Shown one piece after another: positions 23,038 through 37,200 of a DNA stretch of 64,000 bases. Below the pieces are notes generated by a model. It saw nothing but the letters and a program-made list of their open reading frames with translations, did not search any database and was not told the origin of the DNA. The number at the start of each line of letters is the position of its first letter. Position 1 is the first letter of the stretch. The translations under genes were made by a program, and so were the position numbers. Source of the DNA: Micromussa lordhowensis (lineage: Eukaryota > Cnidaria > Anthozoa > Scleractinia > Lobophylliidae); assembly GCA_964020085.1 (NCBI GenBank), contig OZ026607.1, positions 20,427,106 through 20,491,105 on the forward strand. The letters are read 5' to 3'.

Positions 23038-23556
23038 TCGCGTTAATTTTCTTTATTCGAAGGTCGTTTTCCATTAAATTCGCGTTAAGGCGGGGGTACA
23101 CATGAAAGCCGTATTTTGGCTGGGTATTATGGTTTTTATGCAAATATCTTGTTTACGTTTCAAGCAATCAAGAATCTCTCTGCTCATCTCACATATCTAT
23201 GTTTGGATTGTTTTGGAAATTTTTTGGTGATTTTTAGTTATATTTGGAGAGAAATAGTTTTTCTCAAAGGATTAGTAAAATTGATGGAAATAGGAAATTT
23301 TGAAGATTTGTTGTTGTTTTAAAATAGAGTTTGAAATTAAAAAATTGGTAGACACACTCCAAACAGTTGCCCAACAACCTGGGGTGCCATTGTGCGGTCG
23401 GGCAACTGTCTGGTGGTGTTCCATAACCCTTTTTTTCCCTTTCAACCTCTCTTTAAACTTAACAAAATTTCACTTAAATTCACGTGTACCCCCGCCTTAA
23501 TTTAAGTCGCTTTAATTTCCAACACCTTAATTTCAAGGAGCGTTAATTTCCTTTAA
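23038..23556. repeat. Inverted repeat of about 520 bp upstream of the HEAT-like gene
   Basis: Arms with TTAAGGCGGGGGTACAC (about 23083) and GTGTACCCCCGCCTTAA (about 23485) face each other, flanked on both sides by CGTTAATTTCC-type units. No coding content. Confidence 0.6.
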
Positions 23557-23749
23557 TAAGGGGTAAGCCAAAATAGTGGGCTTATGTTTTTCCCCAGCTT
23601 ATGTTTTTCTCCTCCGCAACCGTTTATTGGGATGTCACGCAACGCTCCCCGTTGCGTGACATCGGCTGCAGAGGAGACTAAACCCGAGCCGGGCCATAGT
23701 AGAAAGAGAAGTCCTACCCACAATCCTTTTCATCAAAAGTCAAAGAAAG

Positions 23750-26700
23750 ATGGCGGACAAGACTATGGATGACATTTTGTGTCTTCTTTGCAGTCACGTG
23801 AAGCTAGAAAGAGACAAAGGCCTTCAAAGTTTAGAGGAGAGGTTGAAAGACTCTTCTAATTTTACTTCAGATGTTAAAAAAGTTGAGGATTTGCAAAATT
23901 CTCTCACTGAATTTGTCACATCCACTGATCGAGGATGGGAGACCAAGCATGCAGGGCTGCTTGGATCAAAGGCGGTAATTTTGAACAACCTTGGGTCGGA
24001 TGATTTCAGCGAGAACCTTAGAAAACAGGCACTGCAATTAATGCACGATGGCGAAGCCAGGGTCAGGATTGCTTCAGGTAGAACGACCTTCAGATTTGTA
24101 CCACAGACCAATGTCAGCATTGGTAAAACGCCGAACGCAGTGTTTACTTGCGGTTAGTTTCACTCATGTTTGCTTCTGGTTAGCTTTTATTTGTTAAGGA
24201 CGGCACATATGGCCCTGGCTAACAAATAAAAGTCAACCGCAAGCAAACGTGAGTGAAACTAAGCGCAAGCAAATATTGCATTCAGCGTTGACGTTCGACG
24301 TTCGACGTTTTAACCCTGCCGGATCAATATTAAGCCTTATATTTTTAATTTTTGCTGATCTTAGTGGAGGATTTTTGTGGAGCAATTTGAGGGAAATATA
24401 AGCTTATGTTGTGTTTAATATGCGTCTCACGAGACTAATGAGACAAATATGACTATGGAACATATGACTATGGAACAAATGGGAATGTTACCCTGGTCCC
24501 AGAGGCTTTCTTGTATTCTTTATTGGCAAATTTTGTGACGCGAACCTCTTCTTTTAATTTTTTTTACTGGCAAGAAGCGCTGAGAGCCGAGAAAAGAAAG
24601 CCTCTGGTCTAGACCGTTGGGAATCTCACTTTCATGCCATCAGCTTTTGACCGTCGTTTCTGATTGGAGGATATTTTTAATTGCTCCACGAGTGATATGA
24701 TTGGATCTGTGAACAAATTGTAAACCCGATCTTCCTTTGTGATTGGTCAAAAGAAAATGACATCTTTGACAGCTGTCAAGTGCTGAGCCAGCATGAAAGT
24801 GAGATTCTCAACGCTCTTGACCAGAGGTTTTCTTTTCTCTCGGGCTAGGCGCTTCGATCAGCGCTTCGCGTCGCAAACTTCCGAATAAAAAAGATCGTAT
24901 AAAAGAAAGCCTCTGGGACCAGGGTATGGGAATGTCGGCTCAGCGATAAAACAGCATGCCAAAACCACTGGCCCAACCCACCCACTTGATTTCAATATGT
25001 TGGTGATTTTCAGCTCGAAAAAAAAAAATTAAATGAGGCCACAAACTCGACCTAACATATTTATATGCTTGCTAGATCATGCAGATGAGTAGCTATTAGC
25101 AAATATCAAAATGGAATGCCAAAGGTGACCAGAAAAGCCTTTAATATTGGGGAGGTCTGGAACCCAGTATGTTGCCATGGCAACAAAACTGTCAAGCTTG
25201 TATTGTGGAGCATATTGAGTAGAATCGTACTGCAAAGAATCAAACATTTTTGATACCTTTGCTCATCATATTTGAACAAAATTTGGTGAGTGTACGATGT
25301 CATCACTTGGCTAATTTGCATAGTCTAAAAACTGGAATATCTCCGGAATGAATAGAGATATTTGAAAAAAGTAAACATCATTTTTCTACTCATACAGACC
25401 GCTTGTGCATGTTTTAAAATGACTTAGATGGGAAAGATGTGATTTTTAATCAACCCTTATTAACTGATTTTCCGTATGATTTCATAATAAAAGGAGAGGT
25501 GTTGGGTGCTCTCTGTGCAACAAAAGGACCAGAAGTGTTTCTAGCTTGTCGTAACGAAATTTTGAAAAATGTCAGTGAAAATCTGGAGAGGAAACTGCCT
25601 GATCCTTGTGAGGTAGCTGAGGGACTTGTTTACAAACTAACTGGCACTGAAAAGGACACAGAACAAGAAACTGTAAGTATCTTAGCTTAAGTTAAAGGTG
25701 TGAGGGACAAAAAGTTTGCCGTCTTCTCAGGTCTCTGTTTCTAGACTAGGATAATAAAGGCCGTGGCAGTTAAATGGTTTCTGTAGTTTAACATGATGTG
25801 GCGGAAAGTATAGTTTCTCATTCAAAATTGGTTGCTGGTCTATCGCAGGTTAAAACTCGGCACTTCATCAGCTCATCATCAACATCCACATCCTTAACAG
25901 CTTATTGGTGCCCATTTATACCCCTGGATAAGAATATAACATGTCAAAAAAGGGATTTCACGGGCAGTTTTTTCCAAGTGAAGTAAAATCTTTATTACCA
26001 GTCTGCCAAATCTCACCAAATTCAACTCAAGGAAGTGCAAGAAAATATGCTCTTAGTTTTGCTTCTGTGGTCATGTTGACATCATAAAGTATTGGAAAAC
26101 CACAACGTTGCAAGCAGGTTACTAATATAGTTTTTGTCCTCAGCTACTGTGCAGTTTTAAAACTTTAGGGAACCCTGGTGGTGGCATCACACTGATCCCT
26201 GCCAGTGTTGGAATCCAAAATAATCAAGTTGGATCCTAAGGTGTTAATCATTAGAACTGTATGCCATGTATAATCTGTTCAGGCATGCATACAAAGTAAA
26301 GAATTAGCCACTTGGTGTGGTGTTATATTTTTTGTCACAAAAAATTTTCTTGCAACTTCCTAGCACAAGAAAGCAGATGCAGCTCAGATATTCCATGACA
26401 CTGCAGGCTGGAAACATCTGGAGACGAGTATGAGGTTTGTGTTATGCTCTTTATAAAATTGATAAAGAAACAGGAAGGATTTTCTTTTCTGGCAAGTTAT
26501 ACTGTAGCAATGCACTCGATAGCAAGGTTTATAGTATTGTAAGAAATGCTGTGGTGACTGAGTGTTCCCACTGCTTTTAGAACTTTAATTTTATTTTGTT
26601 TTCTTACATACAGTTACAATAGTCGCCCCTGCAGTTAGTTCCAGAGCTAATCCAGGCCGGGGCAAGAAAGAAAGAGAGAAAGAAAAAAAGTATAATAATT

Positions 26701-28203
26701 TACAACAAAAAATTAACAAGAAATTTTTTTTTTTTCAATTGAGTCTCTCTAAACTTAGGCAAGCCTGGAGTTTCATAGTTTGTATATATAAAGGTAAAGA
26801 AACACAGCTTTCAACATTCACATTAGTTTGTATAGTGTTCACGATCGTCCTGGTAGTTGGAGCATTTGATCTTAGCTTGTAAACTGCTCCCTGTCTGTTG
26901 GCGCCTTCCTCCACATGTTGCATTACAATTTCTGCGATCACAACAGAAACAGGCGACCCCATGGCTGTTCCATGCTCTTTGTAGACAGACAGTTTACAAG
27001 ATCAAAATAATGTTCCAACTGCCAGGCTTCCTACATTGGTGAGACTGGTAGAAACCTTGACACAACGTAGTATATAGGGTACCAAGTACTCCCTCCCACC
27101 CCCCAATCCAAGATGGCTACCAATAAAAGCTTCAGGAATTGTGACGTCACACTCGGTCCCAGGGCCCTGCACCACTTCGCTCGGGTGGGCTATTGTGGCC
27201 CGGCCCACGGGGAGCCAGGGGTGTGGGTCGTGCTTGGGCTGATGCCATCGGGATTTGTTAGCATATTCGTCATGGACAGGCAGAGGTGGATGAAGTGAAA
27301 GACGTGCTGCTGATTGTTTTGGGTTGACACTGGCTAACGCCATCGGGGGGTGCAGCTGTAGAGCAGCACCTGTGGGTGTAGCTTTGGAGCTCCACCCTCA
27401 TGGGTGCAGCCCTTGAGCAGCACCCACGGGTGCAGCTCTGTGGCAGCTCTGTGCCAGGCGGTGAAACGGGCAGTCCGCTCGACAAACCGGAAATCAAGTT
27501 TTCTTTTTTATTTTTGAGCCACCAGTAGAGTATTTTTAAAGGCCTTTTTTGTATTTCTGGCCTACAACTCAATACTATTTTGTCTGTTGGAATATTTCTG
27601 ACGTGTTTCCGTCGGACTGGGGGCTACTAAGACGAACAGAATCCACTCACTTACACTTGAACTTTAACGGTCTCTAAAGAAATTCCACGAAACTCCCGTC
27701 TATATGAATCAGCAACTTTTTTGGTGCCATTTTCGTTGAGACGATGAGAAAAGGTGAGTTTTTCAGAGGATGAGTGTAGTAGTGTAAAAAAATGACTCAA
27801 AAATGGAGATGACTGGGACCAAAGAAGCTGCAGTCAAACAGGCTTAGTCATTCATTACAGCAGTAAAACTTCTTGACACTACATGTACAAGTTCACTTGA
27901 CATGTTTAAACAGTGCTGAGTTCAGGGACAATGCACCAAATAGGGCTGAATTTAGAGATTGGTTTTGTGCCATTGGGACTAAGATCTAATAAATAATTAT
28001 TATTAGAGGATAAAGTAAGTTAACCAGTATTCTACCATACATTTCCCACTTAAAAACTGTAACAACTTGTTTACCTTCGCATTTGTAGCAATTCCACTCC
28101 CACTCCCAGATACTGACATTTATAAACAGCATTCCAACCGAAAGAAAGAAATTTAAGCATAAGACCCAGTACGCGTCAAGGACCATTTTTTTATTTAGTT
28201 TGG

Positions 28204-28267
<64 letters not shown>

Positions 28268-31200
28268 GACAATTTGTATAGCACCCTATCCAAAAGCTCT
28301 AAGGCGCTTTACAATCAAGGTGAAAAGTTAAAGATAATAATTAAACATAATCATTCATTAAAATAATACTCAAAAAGATAAAAAAGCGTTAAGATCTACA
28401 CTACATTTTATGACCTCAGGAATGTCATTCCACAGCGTGGGTGCAGAAACAGAAAAAGCGTGATCGCCATGAGATTTTAACTTAGAATGAGGAATCACTA
28501 ACAAGTTCCTACTTGATGATCATAAAGACCTAGTAGGCTTCTAACAAATCACTGATATAACTAGGGCAGAAATTATTTAAAGCTTTTTAAAAATAATCCT
28601 CCGCTCCACGGGGAGCCAGTGCAGTTCCTTCAATAAAGGTGTAATGTGATCATGCATACGACCACATAAGATCAGCCGTGCCGCATAATTCTGGGCTAAT
28701 TGCAGTAATGAATGCAGAGATCACCTTTTTTCTACACAGTAAATGAGGAGGCTAGTGGAAAAGGGGGATAAGTGACGATTTTGGCTTTTTTTAATTTTTT
28801 GCTCCAAATAAGCTGAATTTTTGCATGTGGCATTTATTTCAGTTGAAAAACATTGCTCGGTATTTTTTTTTCGCTGCGTTTCTCTTCATTTTCGAGAAAT
28901 AACGTTTGCAAATAACAATAATAATAATAATAATAGCAAACAAGGCACGCAGGTTGCCTTTAGGAGTTTATTTGTTGAACAGGAAACAGGCAGACTGTTT
29001 ATAGTGTATGAAGTCAAAATCAAATCCTACAGCATTTAGAGCGAAAGTCTGGGAACAGGTTGTTTACATCGGTTATTGTGACGTGAAACACAACACGTGA
29101 ATCGATCGAGCATCAAACGAAATACCTTCAAAGAAAAAAGAGATGTGATGCATTAGAGCTCTGTCAACTGATATCTTTAGCATTGTTTTAAAGTACCTTG
29201 TATAGCTGCTGCCTGGTGGTTGAGAGGCATCATAAAGCCTTGATAAACCCGTAAGTCAACAACACGTTTTAAAGAAGGAAAATGTATTCTGTAACTTCGA
29301 ACGCATCTGCCGATTAAAGTCGAGTTATCGGCATTTGAAGTCAGGTCGATCCAGGCAGCGAAGTCCAAGAGCAGTTCTTGCCCAAGAAAAAAAAGCCCTT
29401 TCGTGAGTTGAGGCCCATTTGCCAAGCGTTGCAAGTGTCCAAGTTTGGAAAGCGAGGACTGGTTTTAGACTTATAATGATGCCTCTCAACCACCAGGCAG
29501 CAGCTATACAAGGTACTTTAAAACAATGCTAAAGATATCAGTTGACAGAGCTCTAATGCATCACATCTCTTTTTTCTTCGATGGTATTTCGCCCTCACCT
29601 CACCCCGCCCTCACCTCACCTTGCATTCTCACATGGTGTTTTCTTATTTCATTTGCGACAAATTGTAGCGTAATTATATGCGTACTGTATTTCAAGATAA
29701 AAATGATTACTAAAACATGTTATTTTCCAGATGTCTCCAGTCAGTGATCGAAGGCTGTGGCAAAGCATTTAATGAACACATCACGCAGAATCTTCTAGAT
29801 CTCATATTTCAGGCTCTGAACCACACTAACAGATTTGTGCGTGAGACTGGTTATCAACTTTGTGCATCACTTGTTCGCCTGGGAAGAAAACAAGGTAGAA
29901 TTTACAAGACTAAAAAGTTAAAAATTAAAAAGACAAGCTGGGATTTTTTTTTCAGACATCTTCATCCTCAACCTGAATATGACTTTTAAGAACAAGATGG
30001 GATTTGAGAAGATGACTCAAAACTAGTTGCAAATATTAATTTTTAATTCTGATGGTCAGCTTGAAATGGCTCCCATTGGTGTGTGACAACATCATTCTAT
30101 CATGTTCCTTTCAGATGAATTCTCTGAAGAAACAGAGGCAATGGCACTAGATGTTGAAGACAATGCTATTCTTAAGCATGGAGATCAATTTGCAGATTAT
30201 CTGAAAAAAGGATTGTCTGATAATTGGAGTCAAGTAAGATAATTAGAATGATATGAGTATTTCTAATTTGCATAAATTCAGCTTCATATTAAGCATATTG
30301 TTTAAATTAATGTGGGTAACTTAAATTTGCCAGATAAGTACTTTTGTCCAGAAAGGCTGCCTTTTAATCAAGCACTTGGTTCCAGAATAAACGGTCACTG
30401 GAATGTATGTTGTCCCGAATAATGAATATTTGTCAGAGTGTTGAAATAGTAGCAAGGGAAATGTGATGTCAAAAATGAGAACTGTGGTTTCTAGTACCAT
30501 TTTCCACACAATAATTTTTCTGTTGTTTGTTCAAGTGACTGTAAAGGACTTTATACACTTTGAAGTTAGCACCCTCAAGTCAGTCACACTATATTCAATT
30601 CTATTACTTCTAGCTTCAGCTTGTTTTAATTTAAGAGTTACTAGGGATACAGGCCTGGAACAAATGATGCAAAATGTTCATGTATTCTACAAGTGAGTAT
30701 GTGAAAGATCATATATTTGAACTGCAGAAAAAGATAAGAAGACATGATTGATCATCACAGTTATATATGTTGTGGTTCAATTTTACCTTTGGTACAATTT
30801 GTTTCTGAACCAGTACAAAATTTTTTAAACTGGTTCATTTTTTTCAAACCAGTTTAATTTTTAATTTGGAGCAAGATGTGAGATCAGCTCCCAGTTGGCT
30901 TGATAGCTCAGTTGGTAGAGCACTGCACCAGTATTGCAGAAGTCATGTGCTTGAATCCCATTCAAGCCTAGCTTTAATTTCACAACTGCTTAAGTTGTGT
31001 ATATAACTGCAATGATCAATCATGTCTTTGTACATGTATTCTCTCAGTCTGGCTAAAATCTAGGAAAAATAAAGACAATGGTTTTAGATATTATCAAAAT
31101 AAAAGGTCTTCATTGTCATGAATTTAGCAATTATTCCTTTGTTAAAATTTGATGTAAAATATGTCTATCTCAATGATGAAAGCTCTCAACTTTACATCAA

Positions 31201-34200
31201 ATGTTTTTTTTTTTTTATGAAAGGTTCGCCTTGCAGCATCTGTGGCTACCAGGCAGTTTTTGCAGACTTTACCAAACAATGAATCAAGAGAAAGATTTTA
31301 CCCTAAGGTTTTACCAGCAATGTGTCTTAACAGGTTAGATGTTACTAACTTTAGATGTAAAACTTTCCTGTCCTTAGATTTTGGTTGGTTATGTCCTGTC
31401 ACCTGGTGAAAAATGCCTACTACAGGGTCTCTTGAGGATCTAACAAGATCTTAAAGAACCCACTAAAGATCTTCTTTGGTAAGGATCTTTCAAGGATCCT
31501 TAAAGGATCTTTGAAAGATCCTGTAAAAATCTTTGCAAAGTTCCTCGTCTAGAGTTCTTAGCACTGGATCTTTGGGCCTGGTGAGGGTGGGCAGGGGGAC
31601 TCCCATATGAAAAGAACAGGGTCGCTCTTCTGAAATTTTGAAAAACCATAAGAGGTACCATGGGCGTGGCTTGAAATTTTTTCACCCCTTTATGTACCAA
31701 TAAATTATTCTAAAACAACACATTCTTCCCTCAGTGTCATATTTTTTGGGGGGCTCAGTACCCAAAAGGTACCACAAAAAAAACCCTGCTATGTGCCTTT
31801 TAAGGCTGAACACCCTAAGAGATCCCTAAGATCCTTGAAGCCGCTCAAGGATCTTACTCTGAATGATCTTTGAAGACCTTGACAAAAAATTTAAAGATCT
31901 GCTTGAAGATCGTAAAGACCCTTGACAGGGTTGTGAAAAGTTGCTGGCTGCTGCCAAAAATCACCATGTTTGACTACTTCATGCTATGGCTAGCAACTCT
32001 GCTTGCCCATTTGTCTGATTGATTAGAAAAAGATGGCAAAACCATCTACTCCAAAAATAAAGCTGCCTACATCAAAACTTTGTGACAATGCTAGAAATAA
32101 ACTGTGTCAATCATTTAAACAACTGTTTAATAAATATTTTTTTGAAGGTATTATGTGGCAGAAGGCGTAAGAATATACTCCCAACAAAGCTGGAAAATGG
32201 TCGTAGGAACTGAAGGAAAACACTTGGTGGAAAAATACATCACTGAAACAGTGAGTACAGAGTACATTACTTGATAACTAATTTGACATTTGTGTTAAAT
32301 GTTTAGCCAGCAATATCTCCGTACAGTTAGTTGGAGAATTGTATGTTTTAGTTTTGTTTCTTCCTTCACCCTCTACGTTGTGTAAAACACATAATGATGT
32401 CTCCAGTTGTTCATATCAACATCGGGGGAGAATTGTCAGGGAAAAGCGGAGTTGAGATGTGAGAGTTAGCTAGGGTTTTCTTATTTTTTTTTGTTTGGTA
32501 CATGTACAGATGAATTCTGTAAGTGGCGTATTATATGTAACATAGGGGATAGGCAGACTTGCTGCAGTTTACCAGCTATGCGATCTAATATTCCATTTTC
32601 AATTCATTTTAAAATACATTATTGACCAATTGTATGTTTACTTGACAGCAAACTTAAACTAACCTTACTTAACAATTATTTAAGTATGTTTACTTACCTA
32701 CTCATGAAGCACAGCAGTTTGACGATCTGATCAGTAAGGCAAGGCAATAAAAAAAATATTGTATTCTTTGATGACATGGATATCTATTCTGCTTGCTAAA
32801 TACAGGTGGAATTCTATATAAGTCAAACTAAGGCAGACAACCATGCTGTCAGAGAGGCTGCGTGTGCCTGTATAGCTGAACTAGGGACAAAGGTTAGTTT
32901 AAAACAATTACAAAAATGACATGTATGTTGGCAGTGATTGTATAAAGGACATCTAGTATCCAAATTCGTTTTTGTATCAACAGCACTACATTTTGTAAAA
33001 CATTTTACTAAATATGTATGTCAAATAAGGTAAGCAAGATATAGATGTTACTAAATGTGCCATACAATTTGCTTCAAAAATTTCCCCTGTATAATTTTTA
33101 TTTTCATTTGATTGTTTTAGGTGAACCCAGATAGTTTACGGTCACATGTTTCAGATCTTCTACAGGCTTTGGTGTGTTGTTTCAAAGATGACAGTTGGCC
33201 TGTTAGGGATGGTACGTCTGACAGGAATGTCCCTTTTCCTTTTAATGAGAGTTGTTAAACATACATGTAAATATTTCCCCTGCTGTTTCGAGGGTTGTCC
33301 AATACTCACAAACAGACTCCAATGGAATATCATTCATTCCAATGGTATTCCATTGGTGAAAGCCATATAATTACAAGGACTTAGAATATTTCTTGGGCTT
33401 CAGGCTGCGAGGGGGTGCATTCTACTTGTCCATTGATACGATTGGTACCAATGGAATAACCCTCATGCCATTGGTATTCCATTGGTGAAATGCATATCAT
33501 TAAGGGCACTTAGAATATTTTCTACAGTTTCAGGCTGTGAGGGGGTGCATTCTACTTGTCCATTGGTACGATTGGTACGATTGGTACCAATGGAATATCA
33601 TTCATTCCAATGGTATTCCATTGGTGAAATGCATATCATTACAGGCACTTAGAATATTTTCTTCGTCTTCAGGCTGCGAGGAAGTGTATTCTACTTGTCC
33701 ATTGGTACGATTGGTACCAATGGAATATCATTCATTCCAATGGTATTCCATTGGTGAAATGCATATCATTATGGGGACTTAGAATATTTCCTTCAGCTTC
33801 AGGCTGCGAGTGGGTGCATTCTACTTGTCCATTGGTAGAATTGGTACGATTGGTACCAATGGAATATCATTCATTCCAATGGTATTCCATTGGTGAAATG
33901 CATATCATTACGGGGACTTAGAATATTTTCTTCGGCTTCAGACTGCGAGGGGGTGCATTCTACTTGTCCATTGGTACGATTGGTACCAATGGAATATCAT
34001 TTATTCCAATGGTATTCCATTGGTTAAATGCATATCATTACGGGCACTTAGAATATTTTCTACAGTTTCAGGCTGTGAGGGGGTGCATTCTACTTGTCCA
34101 TTGGTACGATTGGTACGATTGGTACCAATGGAATATCATTCATTCCAATGGTATTCCATTGGTGAAATGCATATCATTACGGGGACTTTGAATATTTCCT

Positions 34201-37200
34201 TCAGCTTCAGGCTGCGAGGGGGTGCATTCTACTTGTCCATTGGTACGATTGGTAGGATTGGTACCAATGGAATATCATTCATTCCATTGGTATTCTATTG
34301 GTGAAATGCATATCATTATGGGGACTTAGAATATTTTCTTCGGCTTCAGGCTGCGAGGTCGTGCATTCTACTTGTCCATTGGTACGATTGGTACCATTGG
34401 TACCAATGGAATATCATTCATTCCAATGGTATTCCATTGGTGAAATGCATATCATTACGGGGCTTATAATGTTTCCTTCGGCCTCAGGCTGTGAGGGGGT
34501 GCATTCTACTTGTCCATTGGTACGATTGGTACCAATGGAATATCATTCTTTCCAATAGTATTCCATTGGTGAAATGCATATCATTACGGGCACTTAGAAT
34601 ATTTTCTTCGGCTTCAGGCTGTGATGGGGTGCATTCTACTTGTCCATTGGTACGATTGGTACCAATGGAATATCATTCTTTCCAATGGTATTCCATTGGT
34701 GAAATGCATATCATTACGGGCACTTAGAATATTTTCTTCGGCTTTAGGCTGTGATGGGGTGCATTCTACTTGTCCATTGGTATGATTGGTACGATTGGTA
34801 CCAATGGAATATCATTCTTTCCAATGGTATTCCATTGGTGAAACGCATATCATTATGGGGACTTAGAATATTTTCTTCGGCTTCAGGCTGCGAGGTCGTG
34901 CATTCTACTTGTCCATTGGTACGATTGGTACCATTGGTACCAATGGAATATCATTCATTCCAATGGTATTCCATTGGTGAAATGCATATCATTACGGGGC
35001 TTATAATATTTCCTTCGGCCTCAGGCTGTGAGGGGGTGCATTCTACTTGTCCATTGGTACGATTGGTACGATTGGTACCAATGGAATATCATTCTTTCCA
35101 ATGGTATTCCATTGGTGAAATGCATATCATTACGGGCACTTAGAATATTTTCTTCGGCTTTAGGCTGTGATGGGGTGCATTCTACTTGTCCATTGGTACG
35201 ATTGGTACGATTGGTACCAATGGAATATCATTCTTTCCAATGGTATTTCATTGGTGAAATGCATATCATTACGGGAACTTAGAATATTTTCTTCGGCTTT
35301 AGGCTGTGATGGGGTGCATTCTACTTGTCCATTGGTACGATTGGTACGATTGGTACCAATGGAATATCATTCATTCCAATGGTATTCCATTGGTGAAATG
35401 CATGTCATTACGGGTTCGCGCGGTTTGAGAACGAAAAATATACTTTGTTTGTATTTAGCGTGTGTTTGCGCTCGCACTCTTTAGTTTAAGAACGAAGAAT
35501 ATACATTGTATTTAGCGTGTCTGTTTGCGCTCCCACGCTTTAAGCGTGTGTTTGGCTCACACGATTTAAGAACGAAGAATATACATTGCATTTAGCGTGT
35601 GTTTGGCCTCGCACGCTTTAAGAACCGTGAAGAATATACATTGTATTCAGCGTGTGTTTGCGCTCGCACGCTTTAATATACATCCTATTCAGGGTGTGTT
35701 TGCGCTCGCACGCTTTAAGAACGAAGAACATACATCGTATTCAGCGTGTGTTTTTGCTCGCACTCTTTAAGAACAAAGAATATACATTGTATTTACAGTG
35801 TAGCGCGTGTTTGGGCTCGCACTCTGTAAGAACGAAGAATATACATTGCATTTAGCGTGTGTTTGGGCTCGCAGCTGGCTCGCACTCTGTAAGAACGAAG
35901 AATATACATCGTATTCAGCGTGTGTTTGCGCTCGCACACTTTAAGAACGAAGAATATACATTGTATTTAGCGTGTGTCTGGGCTCGCACACTTTAAGAAC
36001 GAAGAATATATATTATATATAGCGTGTGTTTGAGCTCGCACTCTTTAAGAACGAAGAATATACATCGTATTCAGCGTGTGTTTGCACTCGCACACTTTAA
36101 GAACGAAGAATATACATTGTATTTAGCGTGTGTCTGGGCTCGCACACTTTAAGAACGAAGAATATATATTATATATAGCGTGTGTTTGAGCTCGCACTCT
36201 TTAAGAACGAAGAATATACATCGTATTCAGCGTGTGTTTGCGCTCGCACACTTTAAGAACGAAGAATATACATTGTATTTAGCGTGTGTCTGGGCTCGCA
36301 CACTTTAAGAACGAAGAATATATATTATATATAGCGTGTGTTTGAGCTCGCACTCTTTAAGAACGAAGAATATACATCGTATTCAGCGTGTGTTTGCGCT
36401 CGCACACTTTAAGAACGAAGAATATACATTGTATTTAGCGTGTGTCTGGGCTCGCACACTTTAAGAACGAAGAATATATATTATATATAGCGTGTGTTTG
36501 AGCTCGCACTCTTTAAGAACGAAGAATATACATCGTATTCAGCGTGTGTTTGCGCTCGCACTCTTTAAGAACGAAGAATATACATTGTATTTAGCGTGTG
36601 TCTGGGCTCGCACACTTTAAGAACGAAGAATATATATTATATATAGCGTGTGTTTGAGCTCGCACTCTTTAAGAACGAAGAATATACATTGTATTTATCG
36701 TGTGTTCGCGCTTGCACGCTTTAAGAACGCACGCTTTAAGAACGAAGAATATACATTGTATTTAGCGTGTGTTTGGGCTCGCACGCTTTAATTAAGAACC
36801 GTAAAGACTATACATTGTATTCAGCGTGTGTTTGCAGTGTTTACGCTCGCACCCTTTAAGAACGAAGAATATACACTGTATTCAGCGCGTGTTTTGGCTC
36901 GCACGCTTTAAGAACGAAGAATATACACTGTATTCAGCGTGTGTTTGCGCTCGCACGCTTAAGAACGAAGAATATACATCGTATTCAGCGTGTGTTTGCG
37001 CTCGAACACTTTTAGAACGAGGAATATACATTGTATTTAGCGTGTGTTTGCGCTCGCACGCTTTAAGAACGAAGAATATACATTGTATTTAGCGTGTGTT
37101 TGGCCTCGCACGCTTTAAGAACGAAGAATATACACTGTATTCAGCGTGTGTTTGGGCTCGCACGCTTTAAGAACGAAGAATATACATGGTATTCAGCGTG

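Noticed and set aside
30897..30975. tRNA gene
   Set aside because: A and B boxes are present but the cloverleaf is poor and a shared non-tRNA body follows; it is a SINE.
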